In this document: positions 36,714 to 47,248 of the stretch, in pieces
Numbering within the stretch: the stretch's first letter is position 1
Layout: each line of letters begins with the position of its first letter
Origin: JABDMD01 sp965203475
Lineage (GTDB): Bacteria > Pseudomonadota > Gammaproteobacteria > UBA4575
DNA length: 64,000 nt
Assembly: GCA_965203475.1 (NCBI GenBank)
Contig: OZ241890.1
Span: 868,001 to 932,000, forward strand
Direction of reading: 5' to 3'
Translations under genes and position numbers: made by a program
Notes under the pieces: generated by a model
What the model saw: the letters and a program-made list of their open reading frames with translations, nothing else
Database searches by the model: none
What the model was told of the DNA's origin: nothing

Positions 36714-39572
36714 TTAAACCGCACGTAATGGCGGCCTAGATGCCTGTTTGTTTAGTCCCAAAGCATCATCAATGAGAACTTTTTGCTGTTCTCTATGAAT
36801 ATGCAATGAGCCTACTGCGGGTGATGCAGAATAGGTTCTTCCTGCGTATCGTAACGTATGGCTTTCACCAATACACGACTTAAGCGTTCTTCGCGATTGC
36901 ATGTAATACCAAGCCCCCTGATTTCTTGGTTCTTCCTGGGTCCAAATGATTTCATGCGCCCCAGTGTATTTACCCAAAATCTTTTTTACTTCATCTTGTG
37001 GAAAAGGATAAAGCTGTTCTATTCTAACTATCGCAGTATTGTTAATTTTTTGCTCTCTTCTAGCTTGTAATAACTCATAATAAATTTTTCCGGAACAAAA
37101 TATTACCCTTTTTACTTCAGCAACTTTTAAATCATCAACTTCATCAATTACATAATTAAATTGTCCACTAGTAAATTCATCCAAATTTGATGCTGCCTTT
37201 GGGTCTCGAAGAATATTTTTTGGAGTCATTACAATGAGCGGTTTTCGATAGGGCCGCAACATTTGTCTACGTAACATATGAAACACCTGTGCAGGCGTAC
37301 TTGGCATACAAATCTGCATATTATCCTCAGCACATAGTTGTAGATACCGTTCCAAACGAGCAGATGAATGCTCTGGACCCTGTCCATCATATCCATGAGG
37401 TAACAACATAACGAGACCACAATAACGTTGCCATTTAGCTTCAGAAGAACTCAAAAACTGATCAACATACATTTGTGCATTATTTGCGAAATCACCAAAC
37501 TGCGCTTCCCAAATAACTAATGTATTCGGCTCTGCCGTACTGTAGCCTACTTCATAGCCTAAAACGGCCTCCTCTGATAGTAAGGAATTAATTGGCAGAA
37601 ACATGGGTTGATTTTCAGAAATATGCTGTAACGGTATGTAAGCTTCTCCATTTTTCTGATCATAAAATGCAGCATGACGATGAAAGAATGTCCCGCGCAC
37701 ACTATCCTGGCCAGAAATTCTCACTGAATAACCTTCATCTAATAATGATGCATAGGCAAGCATTTCACCAAATCCCCAATCTGTGTTTATTTCCCCCGCG
37801 CCCATTTTTTTACGTGCAACGACAACTCTTTTTACTGTAGGGTGTAAATTGAAATTGTCTGGAATTGATGTAATTTTCTCAGTCAACGCTGCAATTTTAT
37901 CTTTGTTTATCTTAGTATTGGCAAACTCACGCCAATGTGTACCTTTAAAAGGTTTGTAATCGACAATAAATTTTCTTTCTACATTTTTAGCAATAGGTCC
38001 ACAAACTCTCTCACCTTTTTTGAGTTTATTTAAATACATTGTTTCCAGCGCTTTAACACGCGGTGGAGTAATCGTTTTGTTTCGGACTAATCGACTTGTA
38101 TATACGCTTCGCACCCCTTCTTTATGATGAATGCTTTGATACATTACTGGCTGCGTCACTGATGGCTCATCCGCTTCATTGTGCCCATGTTGTCGATAAC
38201 AGATCATGTCGATTACCACATCACGCTTGAACTTCATTCGGTAATCCACGGCTAACTTTGCTACAAATACAGCAGCTTCAGGATCATCTCCATTGACGTG
38301 GAATATTGGTGCCTGCACCATTTTTGCTACGTCTGTGCAGTACAATGTAGATCTTGAATCTAATGGATCGCTTGTCGTGAATCCTATTTGGTTATTAACA
38401 ACGACATGTATACTTCCACCGGTTGTGTAACCACGCGTTTTGGACAAATTTAAGGTCTCCATGACTACGCCTTGTCCAGCAAAAGCTGCATCACCATGCA
38501 CCAGAACAGGAATGACATCGTTGCGTTCTACATCATTTCTTCTCTGTTGTCTGGCACGAACTGAACCTTCAACCACAGGGTTGATAGCTTCAAGATGTGA
38601 AGGATTAAATGCTAATACTGTATGAACTGGACCATAGGGTGTTTTTAAATTAGATGAAAACCCTTTGTGATATTTAACATCTCCTGAACCCACAGCTGGG
38701 TCTGCCGTATCTTCAAACTCCTGAAATAATTTTTCGGGGCTTTTCCCTAAAATATTGACAAGCATGTTTAAACGACCGCGATGCGCCATCCCCATAATCA
38801 CTTCACTTACGTGGTGATAGCCACAACGTAAAATTATTTCATCAATAATCGGTATAAGTGTTAACCCCCCTTCCAAAGAAAATCTTTTTTGACCGACATA
38901 TTTTTTGTGCAAATAAACTTCGAGAGACTTCGCTGCAATCAATGTTTCTAGAATGGTGCGTTTGCGCTTATCAGATAAACCTGGGGATAGATAATATTCT
39001 TCTAATCTTCCTTGAATCCATTCTTTTTGTTCAAGTGAATTAAGATGTTTATATTCAGTACCTATCGTTCCACAATAGCTTACAGAAAGCATATTTAAAA
39101 TTTCTCGTAAGCTTGCTTTTTTAATTCCGCCAATGGATCCAGTTTCAAACTCTGTATCCATATCTTTATGACTTAAACCATGAAACTCTGGGTTCAGTTC
39201 AGGAATATCAGGTCTTAAGCTTGCACCGAGAGGATCAATATCTGCTTGTCGATGACCTAAATATCGATAGGCACTGATTAAGCGAATGACTCCGACTTGT
39301 TTACGATTATTAGATGCCTTGGTAGAGCTGATTGTGCTTAATGAAAGATCTGATTTTTTGTGAGCAGATTCGCGTAATTCAGAACGAATCTTTGAATGCT
39401 CGGATGCAGCCTGTTGGAAATATTTAGATTTTGAATTGGCAAAAAGACTTTTCCAGTAATCAGAAACTGAATTTGGATCAGCTAAATAATTTTCATATAA
39501 ACCTTCAATATAAGAAACACTATTACTATTTAACTGATTTTCATCTAGCTGTTGTTTATTGTCTTTTCCCAT
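36714..39572 (-). CDS. sucA: 2-oxoglutarate dehydrogenase E1
   Basis: This protein of 952 residues has the E1 pattern: an N-terminal LYENYLADPNSV segment, RGRLNMLVNILGKSP, GDAAFAGQGVVMETLNLS, and a thiamine diphosphate motif GDDPEAAVFVAKLA. It decarboxylates 2-oxoglutarate. I start at the ATG at 39572; an in-frame TTG three codons upstream is less likely. First gene of sucA-sucB-lpd; a promoter should lie just after 39572. Confidence 0.95.
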   Translation of the reverse strand: MGKDNKQQLDENQLNSNSVSYIEGLYENYLADPNSVSDYWKSLFANSKSKYFQQAASEHSKIRSELRESAHKKSDLSLSTISSTKASNNRKQVGVIRLISAYRYLGHRQADIDPLGASLRPDIPELNPEFHGLSHKDMDTEFETGSIGGIKKASLREILNMLSVSYCGTIGTEYKHLNSLEQKEWIQGRLEEYYLSPGLSDKRKRTILETLIAAKSLEVYLHKKYVGQKRFSLEGGLTLIPIIDEIILRCGYHHVSEVIMGMAHRGRLNMLVNILGKSPEKLFQEFEDTADPAVGSGDVKYHKGFSSNLKTPYGPVHTVLAFNPSHLEAINPVVEGSVRARQQRRNDVERNDVIPVLVHGDAAFAGQGVVMETLNLSKTRGYTTGGSIHVVVNNQIGFTTSDPLDSRSTLYCTDVAKMVQAPIFHVNGDDPEAAVFVAKLAVDYRMKFKRDVVIDMICYRQHGHNEADEPSVTQPVMYQSIHHKEGVRSVYTSRLVRNKTITPPRVKALETMYLNKLKKGERVCGPIAKNVERKFIVDYKPFKGTHWREFANTKINKDKIAALTEKITSIPDNFNLHPTVKRVVVARKKMGAGEINTDWGFGEMLAYASLLDEGYSVRISGQDSVRGTFFHRHAAFYDQKNGEAYIPLQHISENQPMFLPINSLLSEEAVLGYEVGYSTAEPNTLVIWEAQFGDFANNAQMYVDQFLSSSEAKWQRYCGLVMLLPHGYDGQGPEHSSARLERYLQLCAEDNMQICMPSTPAQVFHMLRRQMLRPYRKPLIVMTPKNILRDPKAASNLDEFTSGQFNYVIDEVDDLKVAEVKRVIFCSGKIYYELLQARREQKINNTAIVRIEQLYPFPQDEVKKILGKYTGAHEIIWTQEEPRNQGAWYYMQSRRTLKSCIGESHTLRYAGRTYSASPAVGSLHIHREQQKVLIDDALGLNKQASRPPLRAV

Positions 39573-39654
39573 TTCTTGCAAAAAGTTAGGAGTATTACAT
39601 TTCTAGACACTTTTTCGAGCCTACAATTCCCAAACCCCTGCGTTCATACGACAA

Positions 39655-39999
39655 TTACATAGTATGCGTTGGTCGATCTGCTTGCAGGGCACCTGCAAGC
39701 AATGTTTCAATCTTGTTGCGTGTTTGCCCGTTATCTTGTTTACTAAATTGAACACCGATGCCGGCGGTACGATTTCCTTGGGCATTTGGTGGGGTTATCC
39801 AAGCAACATTTCCTGCAACTGGAATGCGTTCTGTTTCATCCATTAAGGTAAGCAGCATAAATACTTCATCACCTAGCTTATAGGCTTTAGTGGTTGGGAT
39901 AAATAAGCCACCATTTTTTACAAAGGGAATATAAGCCGCATACAAGGATCCTTTGTCCTTGATTGCCAGGGAAAGGATCCCTCTACTTCCTTCAGCCAT
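39655..39999 (-). CDS. pilZ: PilZ domain protein of the holB cluster
   Basis: This 114-residue protein corresponds to the PilZ type IV pilus biogenesis protein that sits after holB in gammaproteobacteria. It has the family strands LYAAYIPFVKNGGLFIPT and NRTAGIGVQFS. The classical c-di-GMP-binding RxxxR motif is absent, as in canonical PilZ itself. It ends the fab-tmk-holB transcription unit. Confidence 0.88.
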   Translation of the reverse strand: MAEGSRGILSLAIKDKGSLYAAYIPFVKNGGLFIPTTKAYKLGDEVFMLLTLMDETERIPVAGNVAWITPPNAQGNRTAGIGVQFSKQDNGQTRNKIETLLAGALQADRPTHTM

Positions 40000-40025
40000 G
40001 ATGTTATTTCTCTATATTCAATGAT

Positions 40026-41009
40026 CTAGGCAGGTTGTTTTAGCACCTCTCGACAGCGTAGTAGCATGTCTTCTATGAATAGCCTCTTATTTAGAGGAGC
40101 ACTGGAAAATCGCCTAAATTCAATAAGTTTATCCATAAAACGAAACAATGAATGTAAGTCTACTCGGCCCTTTAGACTATGCAAGCTCCGACGAAAGTCG
40201 GGGTTTTCAAGAGTCGCCGGCTCATTTCCAAATTCGCACCGCACAAGGTCTGAACACCATGATTGTTGCCATTTTACCAGCCTTTCAAGCTCGGCATTTT
40301 GGTGTTTTGCCGATATATTCGAAAGCTTTTGTTTAGACTGTAAAAATTGACTAATATCTTGAAAAAATTCTGCTCTTTCTTCGCCCAATCCGCTTTCATG
40401 CATTTTTTTTGCAAGCAGTGGACGCCCCCCTGCAATGGATAAGGTAGCGCTCCAATCTGAAGTAGGATCTTGTGCATTTAACCATTGTAATACTACTTCA
40501 AAATCAGGCACGCCTAATTTCCAATGCTGACATCTACTTTTAATGGTAGGCAACAGCATATCGACTCGATCTGTAATTAAAAATATAATCGTAAATGGCG
40601 GAGGTTCTTCCAACGATTTTAATAATGCATTGGCTGCATTCCTATTCATTAAATGTGCCTCATTGATACATAAAATTTTATATTCCGCTATTTGCCTACT
40701 TAACGTTGTAAATTGATTGATTTCACGAATGTCATCAATTTTGATTTGGTCTAAGGTTTCCTCATCTATATTCAATACTTTGATATCTGGATGTGTACCT
40801 GCAATATACAATTTGCAGTTATTACATTCACCACATGCTTGATCATGCTCATCGGACTGCGTGCAATTTAATTTCTGCATGAACGATTTACAAAATTGTA
40901 ACTTGCCTATATCTGTTGCCCCTGAAATTAAGATTGCATGCGGCAATAAATCATTAGAAACTTGATCAATAATTCTTGTCCAAATTGTATTTTGCCAGGG
41001 GTATATCAT
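40026..41009 (-). CDS. holB: DNA polymerase III subunit delta prime
   Basis: This 327-residue protein is a clamp-loader subunit: its ATP site is degenerate (ISGATDIGKLQFC), it keeps a zinc module (CGECNNCKLY), and RNAANALLKSLEEPPPFTIIFLITD is the usual sensor region. Neighbours tmk and pilZ fit the standard order. The gap to tmk is five bases. Confidence 0.93.
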   Translation of the reverse strand: MIYPWQNTIWTRIIDQVSNDLLPHAILISGATDIGKLQFCKSFMQKLNCTQSDEHDQACGECNNCKLYIAGTHPDIKVLNIDEETLDQIKIDDIREINQFTTLSRQIAEYKILCINEAHLMNRNAANALLKSLEEPPPFTIIFLITDRVDMLLPTIKSRCQHWKLGVPDFEVVLQWLNAQDPTSDWSATLSIAGGRPLLAKKMHESGLGEERAEFFQDISQFLQSKQKLSNISAKHQNAELERLVKWQQSWCSDLVRCEFGNEPATLENPDFRRSLHSLKGRVDLHSLFRFMDKLIEFRRFSSAPLNKRLFIEDMLLRCREVLKQPA

Positions 41010-41014
41010 TTCTA

Positions 41015-41641
41015 TTAAAAATATTCTGTAAATTTTTTTTTCACGACGACTTCGATTTGTGCTTGCACATCGTCTATGGATTGATCTGCATTTATTTGAG
41101 CAAATCGATCTGTTTCGGCGTTAGCTAATTCCACATATGTATTTTGAACCCGCCTATAAAAATCTAATTGTTCACGTTCAAACCTATCCTTGTCACCACG
41201 ATCAGATACTCTTTGCATGCCAATTTCAATATTGCCAGCAAGCAAAATAGTTAAATCTGGTTTAAAACCATTTTGCACAATTTCTTCTAGATTTTGTATT
41301 TTGAATTTTTCTATTCCTCTACCGCCACCTTGATAAGCGTACGATGCATCGGTAAACCGATCACATAATACCCAAACATCGTTATTCAATGCTGGATGTA
41401 TGATTTCTTTAAGATGTTGTGATCTCGCTGCAAACATTAACAACAATTCGGAGTAACTATCCAATCGACTAATTTCATTATCCAATAAAATATCTCGCAC
41501 TTGTTCACCTACTTTTGTTCCTCCAGGCTCACGCGTGAGTAATGTTTTAATACCATTTTGTTTTAAAAATGATTCTAATAATTTTATTTGAGTGGATTTG
41601 CCAACTCCTTCAGTTCCTTCAAATGTTATAAACTTTCCCAT
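41015..41641 (-). CDS. tmk: Thymidylate kinase
   Basis: This 208-residue kinase has the P-loop FEGTEGVGKSTQ, the DR(Y/F) motif CDRFTDASYAYQGGGRG and LTREPGGTKVGE. It phosphorylates dTMP to dTDP. It lies between mltG and holB as usual. Confidence 0.95.
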   Translation of the reverse strand: MGKFITFEGTEGVGKSTQIKLLESFLKQNGIKTLLTREPGGTKVGEQVRDILLDNEISRLDSYSELLLMFAARSQHLKEIIHPALNNDVWVLCDRFTDASYAYQGGGRGIEKFKIQNLEEIVQNGFKPDLTILLAGNIEIGMQRVSDRGDKDRFEREQLDFYRRVQNTYVELANAETDRFAQINADQSIDDVQAQIEVVVKKKFTEYF

Positions 41642-41735
41642 AAACGACTACTGCGTCAACTCATCCTTCTAGTGTAATAAATTTTCCCATAAACAATTAC
41701 CGCAGTAACCCGTTCTACTGGCGTTACAAATTTTC

Positions 41736-42755
41736 TCATTCTTCATGATTTGCTCTATATCTAGCACTATTTCCACCTAACTGATATTTAATCACGGCCT
41801 CGCGGTGCTCTTCATAGGTTTTAGAGAAGTGATGCGTGCCATCTCCCTTGGAAACAAAATATAAAACTTCATTTGCCGCAGGGCTTAATGCAGCCGCAAT
41901 TGAGGCACGACTTGGTAAAGCAATCGGAGTCGGTGGCAAACCTTTATGTACATACGTATTGTAGGGGGTATCAGTTTTCAAATCTTTTTTTCGAATATTT
42001 CCAGTATAACGATCCCCCATTCCGTAAATAACAGTCGGGTCTGTTTGTAAACGCATACCACGCTTTAAACGAGTAACAAACACAGCAGCAACAAGATCTC
42101 GCTCACTTTCTACGCTGGTTTCTTTTTCAATGATTGATGCCAATGTTAGTGCTTCTTGTGGTGTTTGAATTGGCAATCCTTCATCTCGATCAGGCCACTC
42201 TTCTTCAAGCACAATATTCATATATTCATAGGCACGAGCAAAAAAATCGACGTCTGTAGTGCCTGAGGGAAAATGATAGGTGTCTGGGTAAAATAGACCC
42301 TCTGGATGTACGCCGACAAGATTAAGTGCCTCTAATAATTCTTCTGTCGTATTGATAGTCTGTACCAATTTTTCATGCTGTTTTACTGCTTCCCAAAGTT
42401 GCTTAAAGGTCCAACCTTCAATAACCGTCAAAGTAAATTGTAATGTATCGCCTTTAACTAATTTATCCAGCAACTGTGCTGGAGTTAAACCACTTGATAA
42501 CGAATATTCGCCAGCATGTATATTATTAGTTGCTTTGTTAAATCGCGCATAAATTTCCCAAGGCAGTGAATATTCAATTAGTCCTTGGTGCATTAACTGC
42601 TGAGTGATTTGTTTAAAGTTCATGCCTTTTTTAATCTGAAAATTTACTTCTTCAGGTTGCAAAGAAAGTGGACGACTTGCATAAGATTGAAAATAAAGTG
42701 ACGTCAGCGTAACTGCTAAAGAAATTAAGATTAATACAGCGCTCACTCTATGCAT
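41736..42755 (-). CDS. mltG: Endolytic murein transglycosylase MltG
   Basis: This 339-residue protein has an N-terminal membrane anchor (about 8-26), a LysM-like segment, and the YceG catalytic domain with ASIIEKETSVESERD (catalytic Glu) and RGMRLQTDPTVIYGMG. It cuts nascent peptidoglycan strands at the inner membrane. Its place between pabC and tmk is standard. Confidence 0.94.
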   Translation of the reverse strand: MHRVSAVLILISLAVTLTSLYFQSYASRPLSLQPEEVNFQIKKGMNFKQITQQLMHQGLIEYSLPWEIYARFNKATNNIHAGEYSLSSGLTPAQLLDKLVKGDTLQFTLTVIEGWTFKQLWEAVKQHEKLVQTINTTEELLEALNLVGVHPEGLFYPDTYHFPSGTTDVDFFARAYEYMNIVLEEEWPDRDEGLPIQTPQEALTLASIIEKETSVESERDLVAAVFVTRLKRGMRLQTDPTVIYGMGDRYTGNIRKKDLKTDTPYNTYVHKGLPPTPIALPSRASIAAALSPAANEVLYFVSKGDGTHHFSKTYEEHREAVIKYQLGGNSARYRANHEE

Positions 42756-42794
42756 GAATATCTACGCCAAGGCCAAAAGTAAAATTATATAAGT

Positions 42795-43601
42795 TTATCC
42801 AAAGACTGACATAAGCTTATTAATTATATCTGTTTTGCTCATTTTTCGGTCGTTAAAATAATTAACTGGCCAAATTCCATGAATACAATTCGTCAAAAAC
42901 ATTCCTTGAACTTGCGATAACTCTTCCATTTTAACTTGCCGTGTGCTTACCGGAATTTTATGATTAGACAAATATTCAAGAATTTGATTTCGATAAATAC
43001 CTTCAACACCGCACTTAGTTAAATCAGGCGTAATCAGTTCATTATTAATATCGACAAATACATTCGAGGAAGTTGCTTCTATCAGGTTATCTTCAATATC
43101 AAGCACTAATCCTTCTTGATATTCATCACTCCATTCACTTCTTGCCATGACTTGTTCAAGTCTATTTAAATGCTTTATCTTAGATAATTGCGTTTGGTGC
43201 GAAAGACGCAAGTTACACAACGTTACACTGACACCCTTTGTTTTATATTCCTGCGGAAATTCGGGCCATGGGAATGATTGTACAATTACTGTAGGCTCAT
43301 TTGATTGCGGCGCATATCCCTGACTGCCTTCACCACGGGTAATAATAATCTTAAGTATATAATGCTGTTCATCAAGATATAATTTATTAAGCAGATCTTT
43401 TAAAAGGGACTCTTCTATAGTTGGGATTTTTAAAACTTGACAACCTAATTGTAATCGCTGCATATGCTGAGTCCAGAACTCAGGTTGTCCTTGTCTAACC
43501 GCAATGGTTTCAAATACTCCATCGCCAAATAAAAGCCCTCGATCTAGACTAGAGAGCGAACCACCTAACTCTCCATTGACTATGACGGCAGACTCATTCA
43601 T
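42795..43601 (-). CDS. pabC: Aminodeoxychorismate lyase
   Basis: This 268-residue class IV aminotransferase has SSLDRGLLFGDGVFETIAVRQG, the PLP lysine region KIKHLNRLEQVMARSE and NVFVDINNELITPDL. It makes 4-aminobenzoate for folate. The position after fabF is typical. Confidence 0.93.
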   Translation of the reverse strand: MNESAVIVNGELGGSLSSLDRGLLFGDGVFETIAVRQGQPEFWTQHMQRLQLGCQVLKIPTIEESLLKDLLNKLYLDEQHYILKIIITRGEGSQGYAPQSNEPTVIVQSFPWPEFPQEYKTKGVSVTLCNLRLSHQTQLSKIKHLNRLEQVMARSEWSDEYQEGLVLDIEDNLIEATSSNVFVDINNELITPDLTKCGVEGIYRNQILEYLSNHKIPVSTRQVKMEELSQVQGMFLTNCIHGIWPVNYFNDRKMSKTDIINKLMSVFG

Positions 43602-43668
43602 ATAAATACCATAATAATTCGAGCCATCTCGTTTGACTCAAACACAAAAAATTTATTCAAAACTAATT

Positions 43669-44910
43669 TTAGATTTTCTTGAATATAACAGTGCCATTAG
43701 TGCCCCCAAATCCAAAGGAATTTGAAAGCGCTACATTGACAGTAGATTCACGTGCCTCATTAGGAACATAGTCTAAATCGCACTGTGGATCTGGAGTAGA
43801 GTAATTAATGGTGGGAGGTAATAAATTATGGTGTATGGCTAATACACTGAATAGTGCTTCAACTCCACCGGCAGCTCCCAACAAATGACCCGTCATAGAC
43901 TTGGTTGAGCTTACAGCAAGTTTCTTTGCATGATCTCCAAAGGTATTTTTAATGGCTTTAGTTTCTGCAATATCGCCTGCAGGTGTAGACGTACCATGAG
44001 CATTAATATAATCAACATCTGTTGCATTCAAACCCGCATCATCTAGTGCATTTTGCATACATTTTGATGCCCCTGCTCCACCTTCTGCAGGTGAAGTCAT
44101 ATGGTAAGCATCGCTGCTCATCCCATATCCAACTATTTCGCAATAAATATCTGCAGAACGTACTTTCGCGTGTTCGAATTCTTCTAACATCAAAACACCT
44201 GCACCATCACCCAAAACAAAACCATCTCGATTTAAATCAAATGGTTTACTAGCACCCTCTGGATTATCGTTGTGAGATGCACATAATGCTTTTGCTGCAG
44301 CAAATCCACCAATACCTAATGGGCTGGTAGCCATTTCAGCCCCGCCAGCAATCATTACATCCGCATCTCCATACATGATCATGCGCGCGGCATCACCAAT
44401 GTTATGAGTACCTGTAGTACAGGCAGATACGATAGATATGTTAGGTCCACGATACCCATACATGATGGATAAATTTCCTGACACCATATTAATAATGTTA
44501 CTGGGAACGAAAAATGGTGAAATCTTTTTTGGGCCAGATTTTGTGTAAATTCCTACACTTTTTTCGATACCTGGCAATCCACCGATACCACTGCCAATGG
44601 CAACCCCAACTCGGTCTGCATTTTCTTCATTGACCTCAAAGCCAGAATTATTAATGGCTTGCACACCTGCACCAATTCCAAAATGAATAAAGGGATCCAT
44701 TTTTCGTTGATCTTTTTTAGACAAGTAATCATCCGCATTAAAATCTCGTGTTTGTCCTGCAATTTGCACAGAAAACTCGCTAGCATCAAAGCAGTCAATA
44801 TTGGTAATTCCGCTATTCCCAGCAGAAATATTTCCCCAAGCTTTTTCAATGGTAGAACCAACAGGGGAAACAATTCCCAGCCCAGTCACAACAACACGAC
44901 GACGCGACAA
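43669..44910 (-). CDS. fabF: Beta-ketoacyl-ACP synthase II
   Basis: This 413-residue condensing enzyme has the nucleophile in IVSACTTGTHNIGDAA and the His pair in INAHGTSTPAGD and STKSMTGHLLGAAG. It elongates acyl-ACP. It starts at the ATG at 44910, which the TGLGIVSPVG start confirms. Confidence 0.95.
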   Translation of the reverse strand: MSRRRVVVTGLGIVSPVGSTIEKAWGNISAGNSGITNIDCFDASEFSVQIAGQTRDFNADDYLSKKDQRKMDPFIHFGIGAGVQAINNSGFEVNEENADRVGVAIGSGIGGLPGIEKSVGIYTKSGPKKISPFFVPSNIINMVSGNLSIMYGYRGPNISIVSACTTGTHNIGDAARMIMYGDADVMIAGGAEMATSPLGIGGFAAAKALCASHNDNPEGASKPFDLNRDGFVLGDGAGVLMLEEFEHAKVRSADIYCEIVGYGMSSDAYHMTSPAEGGAGASKCMQNALDDAGLNATDVDYINAHGTSTPAGDIAETKAIKNTFGDHAKKLAVSSTKSMTGHLLGAAGGVEALFSVLAIHHNLLPPTINYSTPDPQCDLDYVPNEARESTVNVALSNSFGFGGTNGTVIFKKI

Positions 44911-45003
44911 AATTTTAGCCTTTCAAATGTAAGATACTCTTAAATTCACAGCGACCAAATTCAGTTGCACAACAACTGTTAGCCATCAACTTAAGTTCAG
45001 AAT

Positions 45004-45237
45004 TTAGGAATGACTATTGACGTAATCAATAGCTTGTTTAACGGTGGTAATTTTTTCAGCTTCTTCGTCAGGAATTTCACATTCGAATTCTTCTTCTAAA
45101 GCCATTACTAATTCAACAGTATCTAGAGAATCCGCACCTAGGTCATCAACAAATGAGGCATTTTCTGAAACGTCATCCTCACTAACACCTAGTTGCTCTA
45201 CAATAATCTTTTTTACTCGTTCTTCATTAGTACTCAT
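45004..45237 (-). CDS. acpP: Acyl carrier protein
   Basis: This 77-residue acidic protein carries the phosphopantetheine motif DLGADSLDTVELVMALEEEF (Ser in DSL). I start at the ATG at 45237, behind a strong GAGGAAG site; a longer frame adds 24 residues unlike any ACP. It carries acyl chains for FabF/FabG. Confidence 0.97.
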   Translation of the reverse strand: MSTNEERVKKIIVEQLGVSEDDVSENASFVDDLGADSLDTVELVMALEEEFECEIPDEEAEKITTVKQAIDYVNSHS

Positions 45238-45457
45238 ATTAAGTGCTTCCTCATAGCAAAATGTTTTATGCGATCTAGATCGGCACGCTATTGTATTGAA
45301 AAGGCACACAACACGCTATCACGATCATCACTTGTGCATCATATTCTATCCTCAGTAGTTCAGCCAAAATTTATTATTAAATTTGAGTCTTTATTGTTTT
45401 TTTACAAACACTTAGAATGTATTTTTTATGCTGAAACTAGACAGAATTTTACATATT

Positions 45458-46195
45458 CTAGCTCATATATAAGCCGCCACTGACATTGATCGTCTCCCCA
45501 GTAACATAGCTTGCGTCTTCTGATGCTAAAAATTTCACCACACTTGCAACTTCTGCGGTGTTTCCCATACGACTCAAGGGAATATTTTGTTTAATTTTAG
45601 TCTGTACATCTGCATCTAATTCTAGGGTCATGTCCGTTTCAATAAAACCTGGAGCTACTGCATTAACGGTAATACCTCTGGATGCAACTTCTTGCGCCAA
45701 CGATTTTGTAAACCCAATGATTCCAGCTTTTGCTGCAGCGTAATTGGTTTGCCCTGCATTGCCGGACAAACCTACTACAGAAGCTACGTTCACAATGCGC
45801 CCATACTTAGCTTTCATCATATCGCGCAAACATGCTTTTGATAGCCTGTAAATAGAAGATAAATTTGTATTAATTACATCGTCCCATTCTTCTTCTTTCA
45901 TGCGCATTAATAAATTATCTTTGGTTATTCCGGCATTGTTAATAAGAATGGTCGGCGCTGCAAATTCAGCTTTTATATTATCTAGCAATGTAGCAATTGA
46001 TTCTCCTTTGGTGACATCCAAAATCATTCCTTTGCCAGCATAGTCGGTGATATTAAGTTCTTCTTGAATTATGTTTGCGCCATTTTGCGATGTTGCTGTG
46101 CCAATTACTGTAAACCCAGCGGCGGCAAGTGCATGCAATATGGTTTTACCAATACCACGACTGGCTCCTGTCACTAAAGCTACTTTGTCACTCAT
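45458..46195 (-). CDS. fabG: 3-oxoacyl-ACP reductase
   Basis: This 245-residue short-chain dehydrogenase has the NADPH loop TGASRGIG, the catalytic Ser-Tyr-Lys in VASVVGLSGNAGQTNYAAAK and NVSGGLYMS at the end. It overlaps fabD by eight bases. A gap of 220 bases before acpP could hold a separate acpP promoter, as in other bacteria. Confidence 0.95.
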   Translation of the reverse strand: MSDKVALVTGASRGIGKTILHALAAAGFTVIGTATSQNGANIIQEELNITDYAGKGMILDVTKGESIATLLDNIKAEFAAPTILINNAGITKDNLLMRMKEEEWDDVINTNLSSIYRLSKACLRDMMKAKYGRIVNVASVVGLSGNAGQTNYAAAKAGIIGFTKSLAQEVASRGITVNAVAPGFIETDMTLELDADVQTKIKQNIPLSRMGNTAEVASVVKFLASEDASYVTGETINVSGGLYMS

Positions 46196-47129
46196 TATTA
46201 TTCACCTTTTCAAGTGCCAGCTCCAGACTCTTACAATCAAATACCCCATAGCAGGGCACCTTTTTATCAATTCTTTTGCATAAACCTGTTAATACTTTCC
46301 CGGGTCCAAGCTCGAAAAATACTTCAACGCCCTGAGAAATCATTAACTGAATTGTATCTACCCATCGTACAGGATTGAATAACTGTCGATATAAAGCATC
46401 TTTAATGTCTTTTTCATGAGAATTTACTTGCACATCTACATTGTTAACAACATCTAGTCGCGGCGTTTGCATAGGAACATCTTGTAGATACTCTTTCAGT
46501 TTTTCGGCAGCTGGCTGCATCAAATTGCTATGAGAAGGTACACTTAATGGAAGCTGTACAGCTCGTTTGGCACCTTCACTTTTAGCCAATTCAATGGCAC
46601 GTACTACCGCTTCACTGTTGCCAGCAATAACGGTCTGTCCTGGTGCATTAAAATTCACAGCTTGGACTACTTGTTCTTGTGATGATTGTTTACAAACCTC
46701 TTGCAATTCTTCATCGTCCAAACCAAGAATTGCAGCCATAGCCCCTACTCCTTTAGGAACAGCCTCTTGCATAACCTGACCTCGATATTTAGCTATGGGC
46801 AAAGCCGTTTCGAAGTTGAATACTTCTGCATTAACCAATGCAGAATATTCTCCAAAACTGTGCCCTGCAGAAATAGCAGCTACATCGTTACTTTTTTGAT
46901 TCCAAATCGCTGCAATTGCCATACTGGCACAAAGCATAATGGGTTGAGTATTTTCTGTTTGATTCAATTTTTCTTCAGGTCCATCACTTACCAATTTCCA
47001 TAAATCAACTTTCAGAAGATCTGAACCCAATTCAAAACTTGATTTAACTTCAGGGTAGGAGGCTGCTAAATCCGCCATCATCCCAACCGACTGTGAACCC
47101 TGGCCCGGGAATAAATGTGCTATTTTCAT
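46188..47129 (-). CDS. fabD: Malonyl-CoA:ACP transacylase
   Basis: This 313-residue transacylase begins LFPGQGSQSVGMM and has the nucleophile in SAGHSFGEYSALV and His in LSVPSHSNLMQPA. It is the first gene of this cluster on its strand; the usual upstream plsX and fabH genes are not here, and infA faces it instead. Confidence 0.95.
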   Translation of the reverse strand: MKIAHLFPGQGSQSVGMMADLAASYPEVKSSFELGSDLLKVDLWKLVSDGPEEKLNQTENTQPIMLCASMAIAAIWNQKSNDVAAISAGHSFGEYSALVNAEVFNFETALPIAKYRGQVMQEAVPKGVGAMAAILGLDDEELQEVCKQSSQEQVVQAVNFNAPGQTVIAGNSEAVVRAIELAKSEGAKRAVQLPLSVPSHSNLMQPAAEKLKEYLQDVPMQTPRLDVVNNVDVQVNSHEKDIKDALYRQLFNPVRWVDTIQLMISQGVEVFFELGPGKVLTGLCKRIDKKVPCYGVFDCKSLELALEKVNNNE

Positions 47130-47248
47130 GCTGGGAACTATAATTTATCGAAAAATATGCGCAAGCTTTTTTATAGCTAAGTGTTTTCTCTTGTTTTATT
47201 TTTTTTATAGCTGATAATGAGCGCCGTTTTTAACAACAAAGGAGCATT

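Noticed and set aside
42790..42815. Further CTGACA-like hits, as near the end of pabC
   Set aside because: They lie in coding DNA and lack the CATCT box at the right distance.
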